64,000 nt of DNA. Source: Pipra filicauda. Its lineage: Eukaryota > Chordata > Aves > Passeriformes > Pipridae. The translations under genes and the position numbers were made by a program. Shown here piece after piece: positions 1-13,393 of the stretch; the first letter of the stretch is position 1; every line of letters starts with the position of its first letter. The stretch covers positions 186,001 through 250,000 of the forward strand of contig NW_024104510.1 of the NCBI RefSeq assembly GCF_003945595.2. Direction: 5' to 3'. The notes below the pieces were generated by a model. It searched no databases and was not told where the DNA came from. It worked only from the letters and a program-made list of their open reading frames with translations.

Positions 1-3000
1 AGCAGCTGCACTGCAGCAGAGGTACAAGGACTGAATGATCTGCAAGATGGACTTGGAGTCACTCTCAAACCTTGAATTTCTGGAGATGCCTATCCTTCCA
101 GCTCTTGGACGCAGGTAGTACGAGGCTTACCAGACCAGTCATGCCCTGAGGTTGGGATGGTGCAGGATACATCAGAGTCAGGGTGAATTGTGGAACACCA
201 GGGCTCTCTTATTCTTCAGGAATTGGTTGTTGCCCTTAGCTGAGACACTAGAGGCTTTCTGCCTTGGGGTGGGTTCCTGAGTTCCCTGGGTGTCCCTTCT
301 TACTACCTCCCTGGAGAATCTCCTGCCACTGTGAAGAAATCTCTATCCTATTCTCTTCATAGTTGAGGTGCCCAGAGATTTCAGACTAAGTCTCCATGGT
401 GTCAAGTGCTACGTTAAAATGTAATAAAGGATAATTTTTTTCTCTGAGGAGATTTTGCCTGGAAAAGACAAAACAATGTACGGTATAAACCAGCCCTAAA
501 AGAGATTGTTGGGCTTCTCAGCGCATCATCTCGCAGATATGAACATCAGTGTGTTTGAGACAAGGGAAGGCTCCGGAGGTGAACCTGATAGAATTTAGTC
601 CTGGCTGGAGTGCTGTATAGCAGGTGTTTAAGTGCAAAAGTATGGAGAAGACCATCTGCTGAGTGTCTAAGGCTGATGCTCCAGTTATGTTTGCACGTAG
701 GATGCCTGCGTTGTTTAAAATCCATCCATAAATTGTACTTGGAGTGGCTGTTACACATTTCCTGCTCCAGGAGCAGACTTTCAAAACCCACAAGAAATAT
801 TCACTTACAATTATGTCTGATTTAAAGGGAAAAGATCTGTAGCTTTGTAGCCTCAATAATCTGCTCAAACAGCTGTAGATTAATGAAAGTGTTGCTCAAG
901 GCATGTTTCCAGAAATAGCGTGTAGCTCGGCCCGCTCAAGTCACATTGGGTTAGGAAATGTGTTCGTGTTTTTAATGCTGGGGGTGTGCACAGGAGGTGA
1001 TCTACCAGAGCACTCTGGACTCATGGTCTAGCTGGTTGAGTGATGTCCGAAAACTGTTTCTTAGTGCAATTGCAGAGGTCTTAAAAGCACTTTGTATTTG
1101 GATTTACCGATTGTAGAGGGAGTGCTTGCCTCACCCCAGCGAGTGACCACCAAGTGCTTTGCAGTCACAGCACTGAGAGCCTGATGTGACTTTCTTGTCC
1201 CAGAACTCAGAAAGCAAATAAATCTGTCATTTGAAACACAGATCTACTAAGCCTTCCACTCTGTGGTGTCGGCCACTACTGAGCTCCATAGATTTGAGTC
1301 TTTATTATGTTCTCCAGAAACATGCTCTTTTTACTGTATGTTTTTTTTTTTTTTCAGTCCATTGTCTCTTAATTTGTTTGAGGACAGAATGCCTAGGGAC
1401 AAGAGGCTATTTGATAAGAAAACTGCAGTCATCAAGCAGAACCAGTTCTTATCCCTGTCATCATCCATCTCACATGCAGAGCCACAGGGACCTCGCTCCA
1501 TAATGAGCAGTGTGCTTTCCATAGAGAGAGGTGCAGTCCCTTAAGGGTTGTTTTAGCCTGCTGTATCCCGACCTAACTGCAGTGGCAGTGGCTGATACAC
1601 TGTGGTTGTTGCTCACATCACGGTAGTCCCTGACGGGCCAAACTTGTGCTGCAAGTTCTTGTGGTGTTAGGGAAGTGCTGTGGGACCACACAGCCCTTCT
1701 GCACGGGTAGTTGTAGTGTTATCCCCACTTTCCCAAAGGAGAGTTGGGACACAAAAGGAACAAATGTTATTCTTGTTCTTGCTGAGTTCTCTGGTCCACA
1801 GCTCTGCAGGTGGGACAGTTCCTCCCTTACGAGGTTTCTGAGGGCTCTGTCCATGCCTGGTTCAGCTGTGGATATGCCTTAGGGTGGAAAGGTGAACCTG
1901 GATTTTGCACTGTTAGTCTGCATGGCTGCAGGTAGGTGATCTCTAGTGCCTTTTAGGAGTCTTCTGTTGGGACTGACCAGCTTCCCCTGGTCCAGTCAGG
2001 GACAAGTGTGAAAATATTAAGTGACCTCCCATTACGCGTGTTTGAGGTCATGTAGTGCCCTGCTGATTGTCGAAAATAGTTGGAGTCGAGTACCTGTTCT
2101 GGCTTGCTTCCACATTATCCCTTGGGATTGTTCTTGGCTCTGAAGAGAAGCATATGGTAACTGGTACAAACTCTGGGCTTTGCTGGGGGGGTAGAGACCA
2201 CACTGGTCCTTGCTGTGATCTTGTGTTATGGACTCTGTGTCCTGCAAGGTACAGTACTGTCCTGGTGGTACAAGAGCAAGGCTAAATGTTATTTGCTCCC
2301 TTGCAAAAATCTGGCGACTCCTGAGTCGTGCCCTGCAGTGGGACTGGCAAACTTCCTGCAGTCATTGTTTCTCAGCATTCCTGTGGTAGAGAGCTGAAGA
2401 TCTCTCCCTCCCAAGGCTAATATGACGCCCCAATTCTCCCAGTTCAATAAATATACATTCACTGTTCTGCGTAAGAAGGAAGAAACCTGCTAATCAGTTC
2501 AAACACTGCTGCCCTCCAATAACTCACTTTTCTGAGACACTCACTTGATTGGGATTTTTCCATTGATGTCTGGCCTAATTTATCTGTTTCAAACATGACC
2601 ACAAATAAAAGCAGTGCTCATTGAGCTGATCCAATTTGACCTGACAGGGACAAAATTACTAGAGCTGGATGGAAATTCTCTTCCAACAGAGAATGACAGT
2701 GGTAGATTGGGGAGATATGGCTTGGTTGGTATTTTCCACAGAAGTGGTCTACTTACTTTCTTCATTACTTTCATGAACCTGAATGCAAATATTTTTTGCT
2801 CATGGGTGGTAGATATTTTTTTAAAGAAAGTAGGGAAATTGCTTCTTTTTAGAAAAAAAAAATTGATGCTGCTGGAAGCTTTTTGGCCAGTCTTAAAAAG
2901 GTTGCTGGGCTGGGTGTCCGAGTTGGGGACACACACAGGGAGGCTTTGCCCTCTTTTGCTCTCTAGCAAAGCTCCTGACCGATTGATGGTATGGAAAGTT

Positions 3001-6000
3001 AAAAGCATTAAGCTTGCAAATAAACAGTTGTTTGAATTAGATGTTAAGGAAAAGGTTTTGCTAAGTTATGAGTTTCAGTGAAGTTTCTGAATTTGGCCTT
3101 CAGTGCTACAGTTTCATTACAGAGAAAATACCATGGGTGCACGATCCCTGCACCAAGGGAAAGCAGCAACTAGCAGAGAAGAGCAAAGTATGTCTATTTT
3201 CCTTAGCAGAAAACTGAGTACAAACTCACTCTAAAATATAGTGAATGATAAAATTAGCTAATCACTTTTAAAACCTTAATTCAGGGCTTGCCTCTATGGT
3301 TATAACGTGATAACTCCTTACAGGTGGACACTCAGCAGGAATGAGACTGAAAGCAAAGCCTGTCCCCCCCCAAGCACCTGGAAGCCCTTAGAGATGAAGC
3401 CCTTGATATTATTATAAATTTCCATGTTTTAAACTTCCATGTTGAACTTCTGGTCTTTTTTTTTTGTTGTCCTGAGTGGGGAAAAAAAGGAGCCTGCTCA
3501 CTTCTTATTACAGCCTTAATAGTCTGCAGTGTTTCACCTCTCTGTCACACTTCACAATTTTTACAATCAAGAGCTAGAAATCAGGTATAATGTCTCATGG
3601 TTCTGATTTAAGCACCTATTAATTAGCTTAATCTAAATAAAAATGGGCAAAGCATCTGTGCTCCTTGCATTTCTTGGGACTGGCCAAGACACAAACCTTC
3701 CCTTTCAGATTGCACAGGTGACTCAGAATCAGCTGAGGGAGAAAGAAATGCTAGTAAAACAGAACAAAGCGAGAAGACTAGCTATGAGGGACAGTAAAGG
3801 ATTGGAGGAAACTAAACACAGGAGTAAGAAAGGTGTCCTCAGCATTTCCACCTGAGATTCAGCACCCAAGCTTGGGCTCACACATGAACTCCAGGCAGTG
3901 CCATATGAAATCCTGTGCTTGGGGCAGGGAGACCTGGGAGACCTCCAGGATACCATCTCTGCTTGTCCTCAGCCTAAGCAGAATCGCCTCTTGGTTTCAC
4001 GGGCATTGACAAACTTGGAGACGAGTAAATTTTCAAGATCAGACAGTACTAAAAGATTAATTTTCTTTGCAGAAGTAATGCCAAAAAGACTTCCTGTCTT
4101 TGCCATGCACAGGTCTACAGGGCGAGGAGAGAGGTGAGGATGGCAAAGAGCTTGCAGATTTTCATAACATTGCCCAGGTCTGGGTTTGCTGGTCTCTTAA
4201 TGAGAGATTTAATTGTGGGCTTCTTACTTGCCACTAGATGACAGCCTTACTCTGTGCACTGGGGACTTGGCTATCATTATTGGGTGGCAGGGAAATGACA
4301 CTCTTAAAGGACATGTCCTGCCTATCTTGCTTCCAGATGCCTTCTTGAAAGGCAGGGAGCTGGGCACAGAGGTGATGGTGCAGATACACTCACTGAATGG
4401 AGAAGATGGTACTTGACTTGTGGACACACCTCAACTATGAGGACAAATCAAAAAGTAAAAGGAAGAAACTGCTTTTCTTCCAAGCATGAAAGGATGGATT
4501 TGTTTTTTAGGAGCAGGGCTATGGTCTTCGGGTTGCTTCTTCCAGCCTGCCCCAGTATGGTCTTCAGACAGACGAACTCCGAGCTCCATATCTGGGCTCC
4601 AGGCTGGCTCCCACTCGTGCTGAGCTTACCTGTGCAGTGACCTGGCAGAGTCCCCTTCTTCCATCGAGTGGAGAGGAAAGGAGATGTGACCTTTCAAGCA
4701 TGTCACCATAGAAAAGTCACACAATCTCCTGTTACATTCCTTGTCTTTCCTCTGTGTTTTTCTTGTCTTTGGTTTCAGTCATAGAGCTTGCCAGCCCCTT
4801 TGCACTTCTATCTTGTATACATGTAGATGCAGGAATCCAGTTGCATGGGGTTATTTTTGTGACAGAGCACTCCACTGCCTGCCTTCTGCAGGCTTTTGGG
4901 ATCTGCATGATGCATATATGCTGAGGAGGAGAAATGCAAATTGCTCAGTTAACATGAGTTTGCCATGCTGTCGTTAGCATGGCTGTAGTCTATAAAATGA
5001 TAGAGATCAGCAGGGCAGGTTTAATGGCATGAAAGCTTTCACACTGTCACTGTAATAGTATCAAATTGGAATATATGTGTTTTATGTCAGGGCTGACTTT
5101 GAGACTCTCGAGCTGTGTCTGAAAGGAATGCAAGGTGGAGGAGGTAAATGTGAGAGTAGTCAGAGATATTTTAATGTTGGAGATATGTGGCCCATCACAG
5201 CCCTTCTCAAGGAGGCTTTTGGAGAAGGACCCTCACAGAGATTTTGATTCTTTGGTCAGCTGTTCAATCACATTTGTTCCATGCTTTGCCTCAGTGCACT
5301 TGTTTTCACTGCGATCATGAGAGCCTTGAGCCCACCTTGCTTGGTGGCAGGTAGCACTCCTACCTCAATGTGGCTTTCCAGCTTTGCAGCAGACATCTTC
5401 TTGGGCTGCTCCTCTGGCCCTGCCCAAGTAGAGCAGAGTTGTCCAATGTATTGTCTGTCCTGGAGCCTTGTCTTGGGTCAGGACACTAAAGGGAACACAG
5501 GTACACACCGGGGTGTCTCAGTAACCAGAAGTATGTTACTGTCAAGGTGATGTTACAGAAGCTGAGTTGTGAAATTGGTATTGATCAGGATCTTCTTGAA
5601 GTTTGATCCACTGAACTTATATTTACTTGAATTCTCTTCCTCCCCTCCTTTCATTAAATCTTTCTCCATTATGCAATTTGCATGTTGTGTTAGCTTGAAA
5701 GGGGATCAGGGATGGATGCACACAGAGGGGAGGTGGATGGGCAGCCTCTGGGCTGGCCCAGAGGTAATACCAACAGCTCACTGCTGTGCCTCATTGCAGA
5801 CTCAGGTGCAACCTCTTGCCTGAAGCACAGAACCTGCCCTAGGCAAGATGTGCAAGGAAAAGATTCAGGATAATGTATATTTTCTTTGTAGGGTATGTTA
5901 CATGTGCACACAACAGCCATGATCTTGTGGTTTGTACGGCTGCTGGATAACCCCTCTGAAACAGCTTGTTCCTGGGTGTGAGCAACACTATCATCTCTGT

Positions 6001-6039
6001 TTTGATTAAGGTGCTAGCAAATATTTATATTTTACTACT

Positions 6040-6127
6040 TTTCACCTATCGGCTGAAGAAGGAATGTGCTTTATAAGTGCTTAGATAGTGGGCTGTAATG
6101 GGCAAAGCATATAAGTAATAATAATGA
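6040..6127 (+). repeat. Possible decayed SINE/CR1-type tail
   Basis: The stretch contains the words GTGCTTTATAAGTGCTTAGATA and then AAGCATATAAGTAATAATAATG. The pattern of 'aagtgctatataagtgctaagtattattatt' is a known ending of ancient amniote SINE and LINE families, including the MIR/CORE-SINE group. Here the match is partial and split, with the unit seeming to recur twice within about 50 bases. No tRNA-derived head or target-site duplication is visible. This is a resemblance by eye, so the family name is not secure. Confidence 0.25.
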
Positions 6128-9100
6128 GAGGGGAAGGAGGTAATATATGGAGTGGAACTCATTAATTACTATTTATTAGTCATTAAGGAGTGAACAAAGT
6201 GCTAACTTAAGTGTATGAGCTTGACTAGCTGTGAAGGTTTTCTTACAACTGTAAGAAAGTCACTGCTTTTCAAAACATTGTTAGAGCATTTTGAATTCTA
6301 TTAAATATCTTTTTGCATACCTGACCTTTGGTTTTCCTAAGGTTTTCAAGCTATGCTGTTGCATGACAATACCTGCTAGTAATTTTCAGCAGAACTTTTA
6401 GCTCTAGAAACTTGCTGGAGACTCATCCTTATGTTTGAAGAATTGCTTTGGTTTGTATTTAATTTTCACTAGCTATTACATACCTGTCTACACAAAGAAA
6501 GTGTTCAGCTGAGTGTCATGGTCTTTCTGCTTTTATTCAGTTTTCCATATTTGCAAACACACCTTATATTCACTGACAGAGCTGAGGCTGGGCTCTGTCC
6601 CCAGGTGTTTGTTCTGCAACCACCTTCCCATGCGGGCACACACTTTCTTCCTTATGGACCATCCATGTAGTGGCCATATTTTGGTGTTTATTTACAGTGT
6701 GCTGCCCATCCTCATTCTCTTTCAGGCAACTGCACAGAAACACTGATCACTGCTCTGCTTTGTTCTTTGCAGCTGCCTTTTTTTCTCTTCTGTGTCTTTT
6801 TTTCCTCTTTCCTCCTTTCCATTATTTGGATGCTGAATTGGGATTTATCCTTGCCTGCGAGAGCGACTGTTCAGGCACTAGATATGCGGCAGTACCTCTC
6901 AGAGCATAGCAGACCCCCAGGCTTTCCTGCCAGGGCTGTGCTCCCCGTGTGCAGGGACACATTGCGGGACGCCGCTGGCCCCGGCGCCCTCCTGCTCTGA
7001 TGCTTCTTGACAGCTGCGATCGCATCCGGGAGGAGCTCTGAGCTGGAGCGTGTCTCGGGCCTTTGCTCTTATTTCTGGCTCCGTTGTGAAAAATAAAGCT
7101 TTCCAGCACATTAAATATCCTTTTGGGAATCAGGAACAGAAAACACTGTCTCCCAGCTGCGTGTGTGGTTGTAGTGGCCAAGCCTCGGGTGAGCCTTTGC
7201 CCCACCGCAGCTCTTGGCGTGAGGCAGTCGCTTGTGCATGCTGTGGGAAAAGGTTAGCAGTAGATTTTTCAGCCCTTCACGTTGGTGATGCAGCATCTCC
7301 ACAGACTGTCTCCCTGCTCCCATTAGCCAAAGGATGGTGGCTACTTGTCCTGGTTTTGGACAGTGGTGTCCTGGCTTTTTAAGACCTGGTCTGATAGCTG
7401 CAGGGAAGGAGCACAGCCATTCTTGTACAGCACCCATGGTGATGAAGAGTGTCACCAGGATTTCTGAGCATGGACAGCCCTTCTCAGAGGAATATCTCCA
7501 TCTGTATTGAAGTTTGCAGCTGGACTTTAGTTGTTCCTTTTGTTTGTTTTAATATTAGCTTGTTAATTATCCTAAAAAAGAAATGTGTGTACTCTTCTAA
7601 AAATAACAAATCCTTAAATGCTTTTGTGCCTGAATAATCTCAATTTGGTGACCCACAAGCCATAGGCAGAAGCATAAAAGAAATAATTTTCTTTTTCTCT
7701 TAGGAACCAGATGGCTCAGTTCAATCTCTGTGACATTCTCTAAATGAAATGGTATTGTAGACATTCAGCAAGAAATTAATTTCAGGAGTTTAGGAGAACT
7801 CTGGAAGGGTGAAGGGACCAAAACTGCAAATTATGTGTCTCAACAGGGGACAGGAGAGAAGATGTGGGAAGGGAGGGAATAATTGTAACGCAGAATTTAT
7901 TCCAGGCTTTTCCTTCTTTTGCTTCTCTGCGAAGAAAAGCAAAGTTCACATGTTTATTCAGCGCTCACATTTAATGGCAAACTTTTGTCAGTCTCTAGTT
8001 CTTGGTCTAAAGTTGTTAATAGAACAGCTCCTTAAAGCTGTTTGCAATTTGTGTTGGGGCAACTCGCTGTGTACATCAGCTGGCGATGCTGCACTTTCCC
8101 CATGTGTGACCACAGCAGCGTGAATTTGGAGCAGCATATTTGCACATATTGTTTGCAGATGGATGGCTGTATGGCTGGAAATTTGTAGCCTGCAAATATT
8201 TGAGTGTCTGAGTACAAAATTTACCTTCCTCCAAGTATTCACACCTGTAAAGCTCAAGTGTCAGAGCTGGTACTGTGAGAAAGACCCAGGTTTGAAGAAA
8301 GGACATGGAGGAGGAAGAGGATGGTTTAGGTCAGTCACTGAGAACATCAGGGCTGAGAGCATCACCATACTTGAGGACAAGAGGGGGAAGAGTGAGGATT
8401 TTGTTGAGGAAATGAGGGTGTGTAGGAAGGGGAGAACAGACTTTAGCTGTGATCAGCCATCGCTGAGTGCTCATCTGGCAGAAGGAAATGGCAGAGCCCG
8501 TGGAGTAGTTGGAGGATCTGGATGTGATGGAGAGGTGTGGAGTTCCAGCAGCCAGGCTGGCTGGGACGTTGCTCACTGCTCACACTGGGAAGGTGTCTTT
8601 GCTCCTGTCTGTGGTGGGCGGGAAAGGTGCATGAGATCAGCAGAGCTGAGGGAAATTGTGGCAACTCTCAACCGTGGCGACTCTATTGTTTGTAGTCATG
8701 TGTGTCATATTTTACCAGAGAGCAAAACTGCAGTCTGGAGCAGATGAGTGCTGTGGGAACAGCTTGGCTTTAGCCGCTCCAGTAGCACAGGGCTGGAAAG
8801 CAGAAGATGGAAGGAAAAGGCTGGAAAGGCCTCAAGGACTGATACATTTTAAATGTATTAAGCCATTGAGTCGGATCTCTGGCACTGATATTCACTCATT
8901 GGTGATGATTTCTATCCTATTTGTAAGGATGCTTTCAAACTAACTGGGATGTCTGTGCTGCTGTGTGGTGAAAGCAGGGGCTGCCTTTGGTCTCTTGAGC
9001 ATCCTTGAGGCCATTCCATGCCTCATTTTCCCTGTGATGGATACAAATGTTGGTTCTCCTTTTAGGGTGTGTTTTGGCATTGTCTACCATAAAACTACAA

Positions 9101-9283
9101 GGCATTTGTGAAGATAATAAATAATGTCCTGTCACTATGGGCCTCTGGAGGGAAGGGGGTATATGGAGAAGGAGATGTCAATGCAGGAGCATCTTTGGTC
9201 AAAGGATAAAACACAAGGAGTAGTAGAACAGGAAGATGAAAAGTAAAAATACACTTTCATTTCCCTCTCTCTGAACAAATCAC

Positions 9284-9317
9284 TGTGTGTGTGTGTGTAT
9301 ATATATATATGTATGTA
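9284..9317. repeat. TG/TA dinucleotide microsatellite
   Basis: A run of alternating T and G (9284-9298) passes directly into alternating A and T (9299-9310), then GTATGTA, then a seven-base T run. It is a compound simple repeat that is probably length-polymorphic. It also produces an artefactual His/Thr/Tyr-rich reading frame on the minus strand, which should not be read as a gene. Confidence 0.9.
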
Positions 9318-12300
9318 TTTTTTTATTCCCAGGGCAAAGTAAGTTACAACTAATGTAACAAAGTCTGACACTTTTACAGAGAGGTGCAAACATTTGTGAA
9401 GATGTGGAAGTAATTGCTTTGACTCTTGCACTGGAGCTTTAGGATAGCTGGATGATATTTTTTTCTGCCTCTGTCATTGTCTCCTTGTTCCTGTGCATCA
9501 CCTAACACAAAACATCATCCCTGCAGGCTTTGGAAACTGTGACCAATCGTCATCTTGCCATTACAGACTTTTCCTTTAACAACCGGCTTGTATTTCCATA
9601 GCCTGCAGCTGCCATCACAGACTTCCCAAAGAAAGGAAGGAGTGTTTTGTCTATTTGCTTCTCAATTTCTAGATTATTTTATACCATATTCTCCAGGGGG
9701 GTTACATTTGCTTCCATGACAGGAGAAAGAGCTCACTAAGAGCATTGTCACTGTCATTACTTTGCTGCAGGCTGGAATCAGTGCTGTGCTTTATGAATTT
9801 TCCCTTTTTTCCCTTCTCCACTGAGGGCTGTCCTTCCAGCCCACTTAGTTGGGCAGCCTCTGCAGTAGCCCCTACCACTCCCTGGCAGCACAGAGTTGAA
9901 CTTCTCTAGTCTGTCCTTCCAAGACCATCCTCCTAAAAGTAGCAAAAGCAAAATATTATCCCCTTTTGGCAGGGAGGAGGTGTATTGAGGCAAGGAGAGG
10001 TTCAGTGCCATAGTGGAGGTTGAGGCAAAGGATGTATTTCAGGCAATGGAAGGAAAATCTTGACATTGGCTGTTCTTGGTCATCTAGCTGTTCTTTCCTT
10101 CTGTAATGAAAAATCATAGAATTTGACCTCACTTATTTAAAATTTACTGTCTTGTGAATTTTTTGGGTGGTAAAACAATCATAGTCTTGGAATTCTGCTG
10201 CTCTCTACCCTAAAAAAGATACAGATGAAGGTGGACTATGATTAGATGAAAAAAAGCAGCACTATGATTAGGCCTGAGAAGAGCTGGGCTGAGGTTATAA
10301 ACTTGGGTAGTTTTGTTCAGTGTCATCAAAATATTTCACAGGCCTTTTGCAAGCTCTCAGCCCAATGCAGGAGTTGCCTGGATTTAGCTGTTTCTGTGCA
10401 ATAGCCAGTGCACTGAGGCAGAAGCCCTATGAGGTAAACCTTTAACATCAAGGGAAAGGTTTCTTTGGATAGAAAATAAAGCTTGAAACCAGGGTGCTAG
10501 AGCTGACCTGGAGGTTTAAATCCAGCCCTCATCCCTTGAACTTCGAAGTAGTTCAGATCCAAAGTTGTTTTTTATTTTGTGTGATCACTAAGGTCATATG
10601 TGTCAGCAGTTTCCATGGCACAGAGATGTGCCCTGGAGAAACTGAGATAATGTGTCCTCTAAGCTCATGCTGTGTAACAACCTGCTATGACTTCTGAAGA
10701 GTCATTGCTGTTTGCTCCTAGACAGTGTGGGATTTTAACAGTGGAGTAACTGGCTCCAGTGGTGAAGGACCTTGTACCTCCTTGTCCCTTCTCTGAGTAC
10801 TCCATCCTCCTCGTACAGGATCAAAAGATGGCTTTGCTCCAATAGCCAGTGTGTTCTTTGAAGATGGGTAAAGTATGTGAGCTCTAATCTGTTGGTATTT
10901 TTAGCTCTGCCAGGATGATTTGGTCATTTCAGTTCACTACTACTGATTTTTGTGTGTGTATGTGACATTCAGTCTGCAGCCGTGGAGCGTCTCTCGTTGC
11001 TGACCTCTCCGAACAGCCCCGCAGTGCCACGTGGCGGAGCTGTCTCTGCATGGATGATTGGTTTTGAGTCTTGGCAGCCAGGGAGGAAAAGTGGAGTGGA
11101 AAACCAATCCTGATGAGCAGTGAAGGATTAGCTAGGGAGATTGTACACTGTAAATTTGCATTTCCTTTCCTAGATAGTCACAGGAAATGCAGAGAAAGAC
11201 AGAGCACAAGCATTAACATGAAAACTGATAGTCTTAAGCTAGTCTGGAACTTCAAAGAAACATCCAGTTAGTTTAAGGCGAAATTACAGGCCTTGTTATC
11301 CAAGCTCATCAGTGCCACTGAGCTAGTGTCTTGAAGCTGTGGAGGAGTAGGTTGGCTTCTTTTTGCTCTGTATATTATTAAAGCCAAAGCCAGCACGGTT
11401 CTGATTTTTTGTTTTTAAATATGATGTTTGGTAATGATGCATGAAGCAGAAAGGAAGTTGTTTGATTTCCCTTTTCCCCCTCCACCCTGATAACCAGCCT
11501 TAGCTTTTTTTGCATGCTGTCAGCTCAGGAAAAATCATGTTGAGACTTTAAATGGAGCAAATAGGATGAGAGAATCACTAGGAATGGAAAGAAATAAGAA
11601 ATGCTGTAGCTGTTTGAGTTTGCTTTTAGAGTCATAAAGAGGTGATGCCTTATCAGATGGGGTCACTACTGGATGGGAAACACTGTAGGAGCTGGAGGTG
11701 GCAGCTGTAGGGACGCTTGTGTGGGTACCAATCTGTTCAAGGTGGAACTGAACTGTGGGATGCAGGAGCAAGGGCTTTTTGACTTGGCCTGAAAATCTGA
11801 GGGAGACAACAGCAGACTAAAGGCCACTTGCTGGCACTGTTCTATCTCCCAGTGCCTCTTGAAGTGACTAAAGGGGTACTCAGACCTCAAACCAGTCTTG
11901 AGAGCTCTGTTATTACCTAAGAGAAAAGTAGTCCCCAAGAAGCAAGGGCCCAGGCTCTGAAGGGTTTGAGGCTCAAACCCACATCCTCTGATCAGGCAAA
12001 CAACTGATGAAGCTCACTCAGAACTGAAGTGCCTAGAAACTGGGGCTCTGGAAGCAGTCCTGGAGGATCAGTTAAATGCTTGATGTAGGGGACACTATGG
12101 CTAGCAATGTCTTGCAGTCTTCTCCATAGCCTTCATGCTGCTGTGAGCAGAAGTACACAGAAACCAACAGCTCCTTGACCAAACTGATGGCTCTCTCAGG
12201 TGTGGTCAGCAGTATGTGAGCAACTACCAATCCAAATAAGTAAAATTTTCATTTTTTTGTTAGATCATCAGTTGCTGAAATGAACGCAGATCCGTTCCCG

Positions 12301-13393
12301 GCCATGCTTTACAATGTGTGGCTGCTAAAAACTTGTAGGAGTTGTTCAGAGTTTCTTTGCTTAGTATCTCTTTGAGATCACGCCTGTAATTCAACTGAAA
12401 CCTCATCATTTGGTGTTTTCTGACTTTGGAGACTTTTAAAAAAAAATCAGAAGAATGGAGGCAGCAGAGTTCTTTCTTTCAGTTAATTCTTCCAACAGTT
12501 CATTAACTTGGTTTAATTCACTATCACTTTATATGGCAAAGCACATTTTGGCAGCTGGAAGGGCTAACCTCTTGGATACAGTGCTTCCTGCTCCCTGTCT
12601 GCATCAATTGCCCTTTCAACACTGTCACTGGGAATGGGGAGTAGCGTGGTAATGCCATGTAAAATGTCAAACACACACGTGCTGTATTAGTTTGTACAAG
12701 CAAAGGGCAGATTGCACAGAGTGCCTTTGCTTAGGGGCTACACTGACGGCAAAATCCATAATGATTTAACAGCGAGGCTGTGGCATAACCTACACTGGAC
12801 AAGAAGTTCAGAGCTGCTGCTGCTGCAGGTATCTCCTTTGCAGAGCAGGTTTCTAACAGCGTCTGGACATTCAGCCTCTTGTGATAATGCCTTTACATCA
12901 TCCTGGGGCACTTGACCCATCATGCCATGTGCAGGAGAGGTGACATGGAGACATGGGCTGCCAGCACGGCATGATCCACTGGGAAATGATCCCTTTTCCC
13001 CAGGGGCCTTTGTGTGGAGGACAGCAGCTGGTAATTGACTATGTTTTTAGTGGAAATGGAAATCATTATCCTCTTGTTTTGTAGGAGTGGCTGGCCCAGG
13101 GAGAGCCCTGCATTTTCTCAGGGTCCTGTATTTTTGGTCCTGTAACACTAGACTAGTTGTAACCAAATCTGGTTACCACAAAGGGCAAGCACAACTTTAA
13201 AATATGCTTAATAATGATTTAAAATAAGCTAAAAAAGCTCATTATTTTATTGAGAAGCAGTGGGCCCTGTTAACTAAAGGCACTAGTAGTGAGATGCAGA
13301 GTCTTGCCTTTGTAAGTTGCCAGGTGAAATTTAGTCAGACTGTACATAAAGCATGTTCCCAATAATGGTTCATCTTCTCTCATTCCCACCTGA

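Larger units (their letters stand above)
1..13390. other. Non-coding DNA, no recognised gene
   Basis: No reading frame here matches a family I recognise, and none joins into a plausible spliced gene. The longest open frame is 194 codons (8163-8747, plus strand). It is rich in Gly, Ser, Cys and Trp, has no recognisable domain, and is best explained as chance. Items noted inside this stretch are a splice-like acceptor followed by an open frame at 1358-1544, octamer-like motifs at 4912-4941 and 5671-5683, a SINE/LINE-tail-like patch at 6040-6127, and a TG/TA microsatellite at 9284-9317. The patch at about 6950-7060 is locally richer in G+C and CpG than its surroundings but too short and weak to call a CpG-island promoter. 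Intronic or intergenic status cannot be decided from the window. Confidence 0.7.

Noticed and set aside
2614..3081. 155-codon plus-strand frame with hydrophobic segments
   Set aside because: It looks superficially like a membrane protein, but the Phe/Leu/Lys content follows T- and A-rich runs, the opposite strand is also open for 139 codons, and no family is recognised.
6950..7060. Possible CpG-island promoter
   Set aside because: The CpG-richer patch is only about 100 bases and is not accompanied by a convincing first exon.
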